Below, one piece after another: positions 1-10,780 of a DNA stretch of 64,000 nucleotides. A model generated the notes under the pieces. That model did not search any database. It was not told the origin of the DNA and saw only the letters and a list, made by a program, of their open reading frames with translations. The stretch is from Burkholderia sp. BCC0506. Its GTDB lineage: Bacteria > Pseudomonadota > Gammaproteobacteria > Burkholderiales > Burkholderiaceae. Made by a program: the position numbers and the translations under genes. The DNA lies in NCBI RefSeq assembly GCF_902833145.1, contig NZ_CADFEN010000014.1:1-64000 (forward strand), written 5' to 3'. Each line of letters opens with the position of its first letter. Positions within the stretch are counted from its first letter, which is position 1.

Positions 1-114
1 GTGTTCACGACGGTGCAGGATGTCGCGCAGACGGTGCTGTTCCTGTCGGCATTCCCGAGCGCCGCGCTCACCGGCCAGTCGGTGGTCGTCAGCCACGGGT
101 GGTTCATGCAGTAA
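1..114 (+). CDS. 3-hydroxybutyrate dehydrogenase, C-terminal end (partial)
   Basis: Only the last 37 codons are inside the window; the frame is open from base 1 and closes with TAA at 112-114. The end reads as the terminal strand of a short-chain dehydrogenase: a V-A-Q-T-V-L-F-L-S helix followed by an [12 protein letters not shown] stretch. That SDR C-terminus with a terminal GWFMQ is characteristic of D-3-hydroxybutyrate dehydrogenases (NAD-dependent oxidation of 3-hydroxybutyrate to acetoacetate during polyhydroxybutyrate turnover). The catalytic residues lie outside the window, so the assignment rests on the tail alone. A bidirectional terminator follows it. Confidence 0.75.
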   Translation: MFTTVQDVAQTVLFLSAFPSAALTGQSVVVSHGWFMQ

Positions 115-160
115 CGCCGGCGCGGGTGGTGTCGCCGCCCACCGAACTGCCGTGCGGCAC

Positions 161-190
161 AAAAAAACGCGCTCCATGGAGCGCGTTTTT
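161..190. terminator. Bidirectional rho-independent terminator
   Basis: A perfect palindrome (arms AACGCGCTCCA / TGGAGCGCGTT) is flanked by A7 on the left and T5 on the right. It can therefore end transcription on both strands. It lies between the convergent 3-hydroxybutyrate dehydrogenase and aminotransferase genes. Confidence 0.9.
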
Positions 191-237
191 CATGTCGGCA
201 GGGCGGGGGCCGGTGACGGCTGCCGCCCGCCGCCGCT

Positions 238-1437
238 TTACTTCAGGACCGCTGCGATCGCATTGGCGACCACGTCGAGATTGCGCGTGTTCAGCGCGGC
301 CACGCAGATCCGGCCCGTGCCGACCGCATAGATACCGAACTCGTCGCGCAGGCGATCGACTTGTGCCGAGGTCAGGCCCGAATACGAGAACATCCCGCGC
401 TGCGCGTTGATGAAGCTGAAATCGCGATCGACGCCGCTCGCCTTCAGGCGCTCGACGAGACCGTTGCGCATCGCGCGGATGCGATCGCGCATTTCGCCGA
501 GTTCCTGCACCCACGAAGCGTGCAGTTCCGGCGACGCGAGCACCGCTGCGACCACTGCGCCGCCGTGGGTCGGCGGGTTCGAGTAGTTCGTGCGGATCAC
601 GCGCTTCAGTTGCGACAGCACGCGCGTGGCTTCTTCCTTGCTCGACGTGATGATCGACAGCGCGCCGACGCGCTCGCCGTACAGCGAGAACGACTTCGAG
701 AACGACGACGACACGAACGCGTTCAGGTCGGCGGCGGCAAACAGGCGCACGGCAGCGGCATCGGCTTCGATGTTCTCGCCGAAACCCTGGTAGGCCATGT
801 CGAGGAACGGCACGAGGTTGCGCGCCTTCACGACGTCGACGACCTGTTGCCACTGCGCTTCGGTGAGGTCGACGCCGGTCGGGTTGTGGCAGCACGCGTG
901 CAGCACGACGACCGTGCCGGCCGCGTAGCCGTTCAGCGCCGACAGCATGCCTTCGAAGTTCACGCCGTTGGTGGCCGCGTCGTAATACGGGTACGCGACG
1001 ACTTCGAAGCCGGCCGCCTCGAACAGCGCACGGTGGTTTTCCCAGCTCGGATCGCTGATCGCGACCTTCACGTTCGGATTCACGGTGCGCAGGAAATCGG
1101 CGCCGATCTTCAGCGCGCCCGTGCCGCCCAGTGCCTGGGCCGTGACCACGCGGCCCGCCGCGATCAGCGGCGAGTCGTTGCCGAGCAGCAGCTTCTGCAC
1201 GGCCGCATCGTAGGCGGCGATCCCGTCGATCGGCAGGTAGCCGCGCGGCAGGCCGGCCTCGACCCGTGCCTTCTCCGCGTCGCGAACCGCGCGCAGCAGC
1301 GGAATCTTGCCTTCTTCGTTCGTGTACACGCCGACGCCGAGGTTGACCTTGGTCGGACGCGCATCGGCGTTGAAGGCTTCGTTCAGGCCCAGGATCGGGT
1401 CGCGGGGAGCAAGCTGGACAGCGGAGAAGAGCGACAT
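238..1437 (-). CDS. tyrB: Aromatic amino acid aminotransferase (class I, aspartate/tyrosine type)
   Basis: A 399-aa PLP enzyme of the aspartate/tyrosine aminotransferase family, cytosolic, transferring amino groups between aromatic or acidic amino acids and 2-oxoglutarate. Visible fold-type I residues are Trp132, Asn185 in the C-H-N-P-T-G motif, Asp213 and Tyr216, the S-F-S-K motif with the PLP Schiff-base Lys248, and Arg256. Full length for the family (about 395-400 aa). Substrate preference, aromatic versus aspartate, cannot be decided from sequence alone; Burkholderia genomes usually annotate this one as aromatic. It is divergent from uvrB and ends at the shared terminator at 161-190. Confidence 0.9.
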   Translation of the reverse strand: MSLFSAVQLAPRDPILGLNEAFNADARPTKVNLGVGVYTNEEGKIPLLRAVRDAEKARVEAGLPRGYLPIDGIAAYDAAVQKLLLGNDSPLIAAGRVVTAQALGGTGALKIGADFLRTVNPNVKVAISDPSWENHRALFEAAGFEVVAYPYYDAATNGVNFEGMLSALNGYAAGTVVVLHACCHNPTGVDLTEAQWQQVVDVVKARNLVPFLDMAYQGFGENIEADAAAVRLFAAADLNAFVSSSFSKSFSLYGERVGALSIITSSKEEATRVLSQLKRVIRTNYSNPPTHGGAVVAAVLASPELHASWVQELGEMRDRIRAMRNGLVERLKASGVDRDFSFINAQRGMFSYSGLTSAQVDRLRDEFGIYAVGTGRICVAALNTRNLDVVANAIAAVLK

Positions 1438-1695
1438 GATGATTCGGCAGTAGTGAAAAGAGGGTCAGGCTTTCAGCCGGCGGGGCGGGCGCAGCGGAGC
1501 GCGCCAACGGCGCGACGCCGGAAAGCGCAGCAGCCTGACATTGTAGCGAATTCGCGCTGGCGGAGGCGGTGATTCCGTCGCGATCCGGCCGGGAATCGCG
1601 ATTTCGGGCGGCCGCCGCGCGTCAGGAGCCGACAGCAGTTCGGGCGGCCGCGAAGCGCTAGAATGCTTTCTTTGCCCTTGCTCCGGCCGCATTCC

Positions 1696-3786
<2,091 letters not shown>

Positions 3787-3865
3787 ATCTTTCCAAACGT
3801 CACAGAATCCTTTTGGTAAAGCGCCTGTAAGCCTTGTCGGATCAGGGGTTTACGGCGCGCTCCGT

Positions 3866-3894
3866 TTGTTCCGAAACGGGTTCGGTGCTAAACT
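3866..3894 (+). promoter_or_regulatory. Predicted sigma70 promoter of ftrABCD
   Basis: A -35 box TTGTTC (3866-3871), a 17-bp spacer and -10 TAAACT (3889-3894) preceded by the extended -10 TGC. It lies in the only gap upstream of ftrA and immediately precedes a Fur-like palindrome that would cover the transcription start. Confidence 0.55.
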
Positions 3895-3903
3895 CCGCAT
3901 GTA

Positions 3904-3922
3904 TTGAGAATAGTTCGCATTA
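3904..3922. promoter_or_regulatory. Candidate Fur box upstream of ftrA
   Basis: TTGAGAATAGTTCGCATT is an imperfect match to the Fur inverted repeat (GATAATGATAATCATTATC). It sits 10 bp after the predicted -10, where Fur-Fe(II) would block initiation. Similar boxes precede hemP and bfd in this window. Confidence 0.55.
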
Positions 3923-4013
3923 ACGTTCTTCGTCGCGTTAGTGTTTCCAGCGGGCGGCCCCGGCGGCGGCTCGCATGTCGTCAAGATAGTCAGACAAATA
4001 ACAAGGAGTGTCC

Positions 4014-4565
4014 ATGTTGGGTTCTTCGTTCATCCGCACGACGGTTGCGGTAGCAGCGGCGCTTGCCGCGATGTCGGCCTCGGCGGCCGAGTACCCGATC
4101 GGCAAGCAGCAGATCCAGGGCGGCATGGAAATCGGCGCGGTGTATCTGCAGCCGATCACGATGGACCCGGAAGGCATGATGCGCAAGGCGTCGGATTCCG
4201 ATATTCACCTCGAGGCCGATATCCACGCGGTCAAGAACAACCCGACCGGTTTCGCCGAAGGCGACTGGATGCCGTACCTGCAGGTCACGTACAAGCTGAC
4301 GAAGCAGGGCGACACGAAGTGGAAGGCCGAAGGCGACCTGATGGGCATGGTCGCGAGCGACGGCCCGCACTACGGCGACAACGTGAAGCTCGCCGGTCCG
4401 GGCAAGTATCACCTGACGATGGTCGTCAAGCCGCCGATGCAGTCGGGCCACATGGCGTTCGGCCGTCACGTCGACAAGGAAACGGGCGTGGGCCCGTGGT
4501 TCAAGCCCATCACGCTCGAGTACGACTTCCCGTTCGCCGGTATCGGCAAGAAGGGCGGTTACTGA
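4014..4565 (+). CDS. ftrA: Periplasmic iron-binding protein of the P19/Tpd family (FtrA)
   Basis: First gene of a four-gene ferrous iron uptake operon described as FtrABCD in Bordetella and Burkholderia. The 183-aa product has a Sec signal peptide ending A-S-A before A-E-Y-P. The mature part is rich in Met and His, as in P19 proteins, which bind Fe/Cu at His, Glu and Met side chains (G-G-M-E-I-G, D-I-H-L-E-A-D-I-H, G-P-H-Y-G-D, G-R-H-V-D). Known role: periplasmic ferrous iron capture and hand-over to the permease. The ATG at 4014 has AAGGAG five bases upstream. An in-frame GTG at 4008 overlaps that Shine-Dalgarno and was rejected. Confidence 0.9.
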   Translation: MLGSSFIRTTVAVAAALAAMSASAAEYPIGKQQIQGGMEIGAVYLQPITMDPEGMMRKASDSDIHLEADIHAVKNNPTGFAEGDWMPYLQVTYKLTKQGDTKWKAEGDLMGMVASDGPHYGDNVKLAGPGKYHLTMVVKPPMQSGHMAFGRHVDKETGVGPWFKPITLEYDFPFAGIGKKGGY

Positions 4566-4580
4566 TCGGTGGCATCACGA

Positions 4581-4602
4581 ACGGCGCGCTTCGGCGCGCC
4601 GT
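4581..4602 (+). other. UUCG-capped hairpin between ftrA and ftrB
   Basis: ACGGCGCGC-TTCG-GCGCGCCGT, a perfect 9-bp stem with a stabilising UUCG loop and no following U-run. It is more likely an mRNA-stability or differential-expression element giving more FtrA than downstream products than a full terminator (inference). Confidence 0.5.
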
Positions 4603-4620
4603 CGGCGTAGAGAACCCAGA

Positions 4621-4953
4621 ATGAAATTTCCCCAGAAAATCGTCGCTGCAGCCGCCGCGCTGTGGCTTGCCGGCGCGGCGCATGCGGCCGATCTGCCGAC
4701 GTTCAAGCTCGAGATGACGGATGGCAAGCTGAACCCCGCCCGCATCGAAGTGCCGGCCGGCCAGCGTTTCAAGATCGAGATCCGGAACACCGGCAAGGGC
4801 GCCGCCGAATTCGAGAGCGTGCAGTTGCGCAAGGAGAAGGTGCTCGCGCCGGGCGCCGATTCGTTCGTGGTCGTCGCCCCGCTGTCGCCGGGCGAATACA
4901 AGTTTTTCGACGATTTCCACCAGCAGGCACAGGGCGTGATCGTCGCGAAGTAA
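4621..4953 (+). CDS. ftrB: Cupredoxin-like periplasmic protein (FtrB)
   Basis: A 110-aa secreted protein with signal peptide (cleavage after A-H-A) and a single cupredoxin beta-sandwich: P-A-G-Q-R-F-K-I-E-I-R-N-T-G motif, a Glu-rich centre and D-D-F-H-Q near the end. In the Ftr system of Bordetella the cupredoxin FtrB is proposed to oxidise Fe(II) for the FTR1-type permease; that role is carried over from the family. The canonical type-1 copper ligand set is not obvious here; only one His is present in the C-terminal loop. Second gene of the operon, 55 bp after ftrA. Confidence 0.85.
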   Translation: MKFPQKIVAAAAALWLAGAAHAADLPTFKLEMTDGKLNPARIEVPAGQRFKIEIRNTGKGAAEFESVQLRKEKVLAPGADSFVVVAPLSPGEYKFFDDFHQQAQGVIVAK

Positions 4954-5011
4954 TGCGTTTTGTCTGCGTGCGGGCGCACCAGTCCCTTGCCCCGCGCGTC
5001 AGGAGGTATCG

Positions 5012-5854
5012 ATGGGTCAGATCTTGTTCATCGTCTGGCGGGAGAGCGTCGAAGCGCTGCTCGTCGTCGGCATTCTCTATGCATGGCTGAAAAACGGCGA
5101 CGACGACGCGCGCCGCGGCCTGCCTTTCCTGTGGACGGGCGTCGCCGTCGGCCTGTTGATGGCCGTCGGCCTCGGCGCCGCGCTGGTCGGGTTCACCGAA
5201 GTGTTGTCCGGCGACGCGCAGGACTATTTCCAGACGGCGATGGTGCTGATCGCGTGCGTGCTGATCGTGCAGATGGTGCTGTGGATGCGCCGGCACGGCC
5301 GCACGCTGAAGCGCGACATGGAGCAATCGCTGCAGCAAAGTACGCGCGACTCGAACTGGTGGGGCGTCGCCGTGCTGGTCGCGCTCGCCATCGCGCGCGA
5401 AGGCAGCGAGACGGTGATCTTCCTGTACGGCCTCGGTTTCGGCCAGTCGGGCCATGTCGACGGCAGCCAGATGCTCGCGGTCGTGATCGGCCTCGGCCTC
5501 GCGTTCCTCACGTTCTATCTGCTGCAACTCGGCGGCAAGTACTTCTCGTGGCGGCATTTCTTTCGCGTCACCGAAGTGATGCTGCTGTTCCTCGGCGCGG
5601 GCCTGTTCCAGACCGGCGTCGACAAGCTGATCGACAAGGAAATCCTGCCGCTCGGCATTTCGCAGGTGTGGGATACGTCCGCGATCCTCGATGATTCGGG
5701 CACGTTCGGTTCGCTCGTCGCGACGCTGACCGGCTATCGCGCGCACCCGGCGCTGACCAACCTGGTGGCCTATGCGGCGTACTGGGCGGTCGTCTGGCTG
5801 CTGATGAAGCGCGCGAGCCGCCGTCCGGCCGTTGCAGCGGGTCGCGCGGCATGA
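5012..5854 (+). CDS. ftrC: FTR1-family iron permease (FtrC)
   Basis: A 280-aa inner-membrane permease with about seven hydrophobic segments. Both iron-translocating R-E-x-x-E motifs are intact: R10-E-S-V-E14 in the first helix and R129-E-G-S-E133 in the fourth. These motifs define the FTR1/EfeU superfamily (Fe(III) permeation coupled to ferroxidation). AGGAGGT lies 5 bases before the ATG. The stop overlaps the ftrD start by four bases (ATGA), so the two products are probably translationally coupled. Confidence 0.93.
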   Translation: MGQILFIVWRESVEALLVVGILYAWLKNGDDDARRGLPFLWTGVAVGLLMAVGLGAALVGFTEVLSGDAQDYFQTAMVLIACVLIVQMVLWMRRHGRTLKRDMEQSLQQSTRDSNWWGVAVLVALAIAREGSETVIFLYGLGFGQSGHVDGSQMLAVVIGLGLAFLTFYLLQLGGKYFSWRHFFRVTEVMLLFLGAGLFQTGVDKLIDKEILPLGISQVWDTSAILDDSGTFGSLVATLTGYRAHPALTNLVAYAAYWAVVWLLMKRASRRPAVAAGRAA

Positions 5855-7248
5855 GCGTTGTCGCCGCCGTCAAGCCGGGCCGGCTCGCGCAGGCCGGCCA
5901 GTGGATGCAGCGCCACGGTGCGCTGATCCGCGGTATCCAGTGGATCGTCGTCGCCGTCTACGCGTTCCTGATCATCGTGCCGGCCGTGTTGCCGTTGCCG
6001 GACGATTCCGCGCATCTGTGGAACAACCTCACGCTCATCGCGCAATTCGCGTTCTGGGGCATCTGGTGGCCGTTCGTGCTGCTGTCGATGGTGATGCTCG
6101 GCCGTGTCTGGTGCGGTGTGCTGTGTCCTGAGGGCGCGCTCACCGAATACGCGAGCAAGTTCGGCCGCGGCGGCCCGATCCCGCGCTGGATCCGGTGGGG
6201 CGGCTGGCCGTTCGTCGCATTCGGCATCACGACGATCTACGGACAGATGGTGAGCGTGTACCAGTACCCGCTCGCGGTGCTGTTCGTGCTCGGCGGCTCG
6301 ACCGTCGGCGCGATCGTGATCGGCGTGCTGTACGGCCGCGAGAAGCGCGTGTGGTGCAAGTACCTGTGCCCGGTCAACGGCGTGTTCGGCCTGCTCGCGC
6401 GGCTCGCGCCGATGCGCTACAAAGTCGACGAGGATGCGTGGCGCCGTTCGTACAAGAACGGCGAGCACGGCCATCGCGTGATTCCGATCAACTGCGCACC
6501 GCTCGTGCCGTTGCGCAACATGAAGGGCGCGGCGGCCTGCCATATGTGCGGCCGCTGCAGCGGGCATCGCGACGCGATTTCGCTGTCGCTGCGCTCGCCG
6601 TCCGACGAGGTCGTGAACCTCGGTGCGGAACAGGCCAACCCGTGGGACACCGCGCTGATCCTGTACGGCCTGCTCGGCGTGGCGATCGGCGCGTTCCACT
6701 GGACCGTCAGCCCGTGGTTCGTGCAGATCAAGCAATGGCTCGCCGGCTGGCTGATCGACCATGACATCACGTGGCCGCTCGAGACCAATGCGCCGTGGTT
6801 CCTGCTCACGCACTACCCGGATCGCAACGACGTGTTCTCCTGGCTCGATGGCGGGCTGGTCGTCAGCTACATCGTCGGCACGGGGCTCGTGTACGGCACG
6901 GCGCTGCTGGTGTTGCTGGCCGGCGCCACGCTGATGCTCGGCCGCTTCGATCGCGTGCGCCTGCATCACCTCGCGCAGGCGCTGATCCCGATCGCGGGTG
7001 CGGGCGTGTTCCTCGGGCTGTCGGCCACGACGCTGTCGTTGCTGCGCGCCGAGCACGTGCCGCTCGGCTGGGCAAGCGACGTGCGCATCGCGATTCTGGT
7101 CGGCGCCAACGTATGGAGTGCATGGCTCGCGTGGAAGGTGACGGGGCGCTATGCGGCATGGCCGCGCCGGCTCGCGGCATTTGCGTGGTTCGTCGTCGGG
7201 CTGGCCGTCGTCGACAGCGCATGGTGGTTGATGTTCTGGGGCTTCTGA
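5851..7248 (+). CDS. ftrD: Membrane polyferredoxin, 4Fe-4S binding (FtrD)
   Basis: A 465-aa NapH/CcoG-like integral membrane protein with several transmembrane helices. Cysteine clusters are C-G-V-L-C-P (about residue 87), C-K-Y-L-C-P (about 170) and C-H-M-C-G-R-C (about 230). In the Ftr operon the ferredoxin-like FtrD is proposed to take the electrons released by iron oxidation on the FtrB/FtrC side and pass them into the membrane. Overlaps ftrC by 4 bp. It is followed after about 90 bp by a strong terminator, so it is the last gene of the operon. Confidence 0.9.
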   Translation: MSVVAAVKPGRLAQAGQWMQRHGALIRGIQWIVVAVYAFLIIVPAVLPLPDDSAHLWNNLTLIAQFAFWGIWWPFVLLSMVMLGRVWCGVLCPEGALTEYASKFGRGGPIPRWIRWGGWPFVAFGITTIYGQMVSVYQYPLAVLFVLGGSTVGAIVIGVLYGREKRVWCKYLCPVNGVFGLLARLAPMRYKVDEDAWRRSYKNGEHGHRVIPINCAPLVPLRNMKGAAACHMCGRCSGHRDAISLSLRSPSDEVVNLGAEQANPWDTALILYGLLGVAIGAFHWTVSPWFVQIKQWLAGWLIDHDITWPLETNAPWFLLTHYPDRNDVFSWLDGGLVVSYIVGTGLVYGTALLVLLAGATLMLGRFDRVRLHHLAQALIPIAGAGVFLGLSATTLSLLRAEHVPLGWASDVRIAILVGANVWSAWLAWKVTGRYAAWPRRLAAFAWFVVGLAVVDSAWWLMFWGF

Positions 7249-7337
7249 TGCGGTGTGCGAGCCGCCTGTCGCTCTTGCATTGACGGCAGGCAGCGGCAAC
7301 ACCCGGGCGGCGTGCGTTGCATACTGGCTGCCCAAAC

Positions 7338-7372
7338 AAAAAGCGACACGTCGAAGGACGTGTCGCTTTTTT
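7338..7372. terminator. Rho-independent terminator after ftrD
   Basis: Stem AAAAAGCGACACGTC / GACGTGTCGCTTTTTT around a GAAG tetraloop, with T-tracts usable on both strands. It sits between ftrD (+) and hemP (-), which converge here. Confidence 0.9.
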
Positions 7373-7524
7373 CTTCCTTGTGCGAGAACCAAAAAAGTGG
7401 CTTGGCTTGCTGCAACGGCTGCTTGAGTGTGTTTGCACGAAGGGGTCTAGATCTCGCGTGCAAGCCGTTACGCTGGCTACTGCCCAACACCTCTCAGGGA
7501 GGTGGTCCCCACAATACTCGGTCG

Positions 7525-7770
7525 TTACTTCGTCAGGATCAGTTTGCCGAGCCGCGTGGCGCGCAACTGATACGTCTCTCCGTTGTGCGCGATGCTGATG
7601 TGGCTGTGGCCTTGCAGCAGCGCGTCACTGTTGACGACCCGCGTGCCTGCGTCGCGGTTGCCGGCGGGTTTCGCCGGCGTGGTGACCGCTGCCGTCTTCT
7701 GGCGGCTGCTGGCTGCGGTGCCGGTCGTGCGGCGCAGGGACAGCGTGGTCGGGCGCATGGTGTCGGTCAT
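7525..7770 (-). CDS. hemP: Hemin uptake protein HemP
   Basis: A small 81-aa basic protein. The C-terminal 35 residues carry the HemP signature (S-D-A-L-L-Q-G then I-x-H-N-G-E-x-Y-x-L-R-x-T-R-x-G-K-L-I-L-T-K), while the Ser/Thr-rich N-terminus is not conserved. HemP/HmuP proteins are Fur-controlled and act as positive factors for heme-uptake gene expression in beta-proteobacteria; no heme transport genes are next to it here. Transcribed alone from a promoter whose spacer is a Fur box. Length is usual for the family when the N-terminal extension is counted. Confidence 0.88.
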   Translation of the reverse strand: MTDTMRPTTLSLRRTTGTAASSRQKTAAVTTPAKPAGNRDAGTRVVNSDALLQGHSHISIAHNGETYQLRATRLGKLILTK

Positions 7771-7806
7771 TCGGTTTGATCGGTGACTGTCGATACGATG
7801 GAATGA

Positions 7807-7836
7807 ATTCTAAATGATAACTATTCCCATTTACAA
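7807..7836 (-). promoter_or_regulatory. hemP promoter with embedded Fur box
   Basis: On the minus strand, -35 TTGTAA (7831-7836), an 18-bp spacer and -10 TAGAAT (7807-7812). The spacer, together with a few flanking bases, is a Fur-type inverted repeat (7812-7833; plus strand AATGATAACTATTCCCATT). This is the clearest Fur-repressible promoter in the window. Confidence 0.7.
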
Positions 7837-7910
7837 AAACTCTTTATCGATCGAAGTGCCGGATCTGATAGTTTGATTCAAAAGGGGCGGCCGGCGGGCC
7901 GCCACCGGGT

Positions 7911-8393
7911 TCAGTGCAGCGGATCGGGGTCCTTGCGACCCTGCGCGTATTCGCGGATCAGGCGGACCGTGTCGATATCCGACGTGCGGTACGCTTCCTT
8001 GACGATTCCGTGCGTCTGTCGAGCTTCTTCGCTGTCGTCCGTGACCGTCAGCGTCGTGCGGTACTCGAAACGCAGGAACAGCTCGTGGTCGTCGCGCTCC
8101 TCGATCGTCATCGTCAGCGAGCCGCCAATCTCGCCATCGGCCGCATGGATGTCGTAGCGGACCTGCTGGTTCGGCGTGAACGTCACGTGGTCGCGCACGG
8201 TCGCGTGGCCGTAATGCAGTTCGCGTTCGAGCGTCGTATCCGTTCGTTCGTGGATCACGCAGCTGTCGAGGCCGATCACGAACAGTTGCGGTTGTTCCGC
8301 ACGCAGCACGAGGCCTTCCCACAGCTGGTCGCGGGTGAGGGTCGGCACGGCCGGATCGTCGGAGTTGATCTGGATCAGGTGTTCGAAGTTCAA
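7911..8393 (-). CDS. DUF1857 family protein (SRPBCC/START-like fold)
   Basis: About 160 aa with the START-like pattern of the DUF1857 family: N-terminal F-E-H-L-I-Q-I-N, then L-T-R-D-Q-L-W-E-G-L-V-L-R-A-E, and a central beta-rich section. The family may bind small hydrophobic ligands, but no function is established. The start is a TTG at 8393 with an AGAAGGAA stretch upstream; homologues begin at this point. The frame stays open to an ATG at 8459 that would add 22 unconserved residues. It lies upstream of hemP in the same orientation, but hemP has its own promoter in the 140-bp gap. Confidence 0.7.
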   Translation of the reverse strand: MNFEHLIQINSDDPAVPTLTRDQLWEGLVLRAEQPQLFVIGLDSCVIHERTDTTLERELHYGHATVRDHVTFTPNQQVRYDIHAADGEIGGSLTMTIEERDDHELFLRFEYRTTLTVTDDSEEARQTHGIVKEAYRTSDIDTVRLIREYAQGRKDPDPLH

Positions 8394-8489
8394 GGGGACG
8401 GGTTCCTTCTGGTGGCGAGCGGCCACGTGGTTCAAGAACTTATTGTGACGCAAAACCACCGGCTTCGCGGCACCTGCGCCCCGGGCCGA

Positions 8490-9362
8490 TCACGCTTCGA
8501 TGCGACCCATGCGACCGGTCTGGTAGTCGACCACGGCCTGCCGGATCTCTTCTTCGGTATTCATCACGAACGGGCCGTAACGGACGATCGGCTCGTTGAG
8601 CGGCACGCCGCCGATCAGCAGCAGGTCGAGCGACGTGTCGCCGGCCGCGAACGTGACGGTGTCGCCGTCGTCGCCGTAGACGACCATGTGCCGTGCGTCG
8701 ACAGCCTGCCTGTCGGGCCCGTAGAGGCCCGTTCCGTCGATCGGATAGGCGAACACCCGATAACCGGCCGGCACGGGCTGCGTGACCGTCGCGCCCGGTT
8801 CCAGCGTGAAATGCTGGTAGAGGATCGGCGTGCGCGTCTCGATCGCGGCCTGTACGCCGAATGCTTCGCCGGCGATGACGCGCACCCGCGCGCGCCCGTC
8901 CGGCGACGTTGCGGTCGGAATGCGGGCGGCCGGGATCTCCTGGTAGCGCGGTGCGATCATCTTGTCGCGCCGCGGCAGGTTGACCCACAGCTGGAAGCCG
9001 TGGGAGCGCCCGCCCGTCCGGGCGAACGCCGGGTCCGGCATCTCGCTGTGCACGACGCCGGCGCCGGCCGTCATCCACTGCACGTCGCCCGGGCCGAGCG
9101 TGCCGGCATGGCCTGACGAGTCGCGATGGCGGAAGCATCCGTCGAGCGCGTACGTCACGGTCTCGAAGCCGCGGTGCGGATGATCGGGCGCGCCGACGGC
9201 TTCGCCGGGGGCGTAGTCGACGGGACCCATTTCATCGAGCAGCAGGAACGGATCGAAGTCCATCAGCAGCCGCGTCGGGAACGGGCGGTGAACCACGAAA
9301 CCGCCGCCTTCGGTGGTGCGAAGCGCGGGGTAGGTGCGGTCAAGCGAGCGAGCGGTGGTCAT
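8490..9362 (-). CDS. Pirin family protein
   Basis: 290 aa, two cupin barrels. The metal-binding set of the N-terminal cupin is present: H61-P-H63 in the A-P-D-H-P-H-R-G-F-E motif, then H105 and E107 in V-V-H-S-E-M. Bacterial pirins include quercetinase-like enzymes and redox or metabolic regulators; the substrate here is unknown. The start at 9362 has GAGGG six bases upstream, although the frame itself is open much further. It is divergent from a LysR gene with 120 bp between them, a common arrangement for a target and its regulator. Confidence 0.88.
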   Translation of the reverse strand: MTTARSLDRTYPALRTTEGGGFVVHRPFPTRLLMDFDPFLLLDEMGPVDYAPGEAVGAPDHPHRGFETVTYALDGCFRHRDSSGHAGTLGPGDVQWMTAGAGVVHSEMPDPAFARTGGRSHGFQLWVNLPRRDKMIAPRYQEIPAARIPTATSPDGRARVRVIAGEAFGVQAAIETRTPILYQHFTLEPGATVTQPVPAGYRVFAYPIDGTGLYGPDRQAVDARHMVVYGDDGDTVTFAAGDTSLDLLLIGGVPLNEPIVRYGPFVMNTEEEIRQAVVDYQTGRMGRIEA

Positions 9363-9482
9363 GGAAGCCCTCGAAATCATCGGAATAGCGTTATTTTTGA
9401 AACATGAGGCTATTATATGAGGCGTTTTACCGGACGATTTGCAGCGGTTCGCAATGGATTGTTCTGAAATTGGAACGATGAG

Positions 9483-10457
9483 ATGAATATCGATGCACAT
9501 AACCTGAACGACCTGATGTACTTCTCGCAGGTCGTCGAACATGGCGGCTTCTCGGCCGCCGAGCGCGTGCTGGGCATCTCGAAATCGCGTCTGTCGCGGC
9601 GCTTGACCGAGCTCGAGGCCGCGCTCGGCGTACGCCTGCTGCAGCGCTCGACGCGCAAGCTCGCGCTGACCGAGGCGGGGGAACTGTTCTACCAGCATTG
9701 CCAGGCGATGCTCGCCGAAGCGCAGGCCGCGATGAACGCGGTGCAGCAGTTGCGCGCGTCGCCGCGCGGCTCGGTGCGCGTCAGCGTGCCGGTGACGCTG
9801 TCGCAGACGATGCTGTCGCGCATCCTGCCCGAATTCCTGCGCCGCTATCCCGAAGTGAAGGTGCATGTCCGCGTGACGAACCGCGTGATCGACCTGTTCG
9901 AGGATTCGATCGACGTCGCGTTGCGCGTGCGCTCGGAGCCGCCGCAGAACGCCAACATCGTCGTGCGGCCGCTGTGGCGCACCGAGCAGATGCTGGTCGG
10001 CGCGCCGAGCCTGCTGAGCCAGAATGCGCCGCCGCTGGCGCCGGACGACCTGACGGGCTTCGAGACGCTCGATACGCCGAGCGTCGACGGCCGGCACGTA
10101 TTCAACCTGATCGCACCGGACGGGACGCGCCACGTGCACGAGCATGATCCGCGGCTCGTGACGGCCGACCTGATGACGATCCGCGAAGCCGTGCTCGACG
10201 GCCTCGGGATCGCGGCGCTGCCGGAGATGATGTACGGCAACGCACTGCGCGCGGGGCAACTGTCGCCCGTGATGCCGGGCTGGACGCTGCCGGTGCCGCA
10301 GCTGTATGCGGTGTTCGTGTCGCGGCAGGGGATGCCGCCCGCGGTCCGTGCGTTCGTCGATTACCTGGTCGAGAAGCTCGACCATGGCGCGTACAAGGGG
10401 CCCGGTTGCCCCGAGCGCGCGAAGCAGGAAGCGGCGGCCGATGTTTCGGCGACCTGA
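9483..10457 (+). CDS. LysR family transcriptional regulator
   Basis: 324 aa. The N-terminal winged helix-turn-helix (about residues 8-67; F-S-A-A-E-R-V-L-G-I-S-K-S-R-L-S-R-R) is followed by a periplasmic-binding-protein-like effector domain. LysR proteins usually control the divergent gene, so the pirin at 8490-9362 is the likely target (inference from position). The 120-bp shared gap is AT-rich near 9385-9430 and would hold both promoters. The effector is unknown. Confidence 0.9.
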   Translation: MNIDAHNLNDLMYFSQVVEHGGFSAAERVLGISKSRLSRRLTELEAALGVRLLQRSTRKLALTEAGELFYQHCQAMLAEAQAAMNAVQQLRASPRGSVRVSVPVTLSQTMLSRILPEFLRRYPEVKVHVRVTNRVIDLFEDSIDVALRVRSEPPQNANIVVRPLWRTEQMLVGAPSLLSQNAPPLAPDDLTGFETLDTPSVDGRHVFNLIAPDGTRHVHEHDPRLVTADLMTIREAVLDGLGIAALPEMMYGNALRAGQLSPVMPGWTLPVPQLYAVFVSRQGMPPAVRAFVDYLVEKLDHGAYKGPGCPERAKQEAAADVSAT

Positions 10458-10740
10458 ACACGACGGGCACGACGACGCAAATTTGTTTTGTCATTGAAGC
10501 GTCGTCTGCAATCGCAAGTTTCAATCGCCGGAACCTTGAATGCGTGCGCGGCCGGGCCTATATTGAAATCCCATTTCGTGAAGGAAGTTCTGAGCGAAAT
10601 CAGGTGGCCGCATATATTGTGAGCCAGATAGGGCAGAACGCGCAGTCCGTGCAGACCACGGCAGAGTCGCATTTGCGTTGCTCGAGGCGTAACCGATACC
10701 GCCGAAGAGCCCGCCGCCCGAAGGCGCCCGCGTGCGCATG
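10458..10740. other. Gene-free stretch between LysR gene and terminator
   Basis: No reading frame here has a ribosome-binding site or recognisable product. Together with the terminator and short repeats that follow, it fills the gap between the convergent LysR and exbD genes. Confidence 0.5.
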
Positions 10741-10774
10741 AAAAAAGGCCTTCATCTGGCGATGAAGGCCTTTT
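10741..10774. terminator. Bidirectional terminator between LysR gene and exbD
   Basis: A6 - GGCCTTCATC - TGGC - GATGAAGGCC - TTTT. A strong GC stem with A- and T-tracts on the two sides serves both convergent genes. Confidence 0.85.
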
Positions 10775-10780
10775 ACTTTG

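Noticed and set aside
10406-10741. 111-codon plus-strand ORF after the LysR gene
   Set aside because: Starts inside the LysR gene, no ribosome-binding site, ends in the terminator, no recognisable motif.
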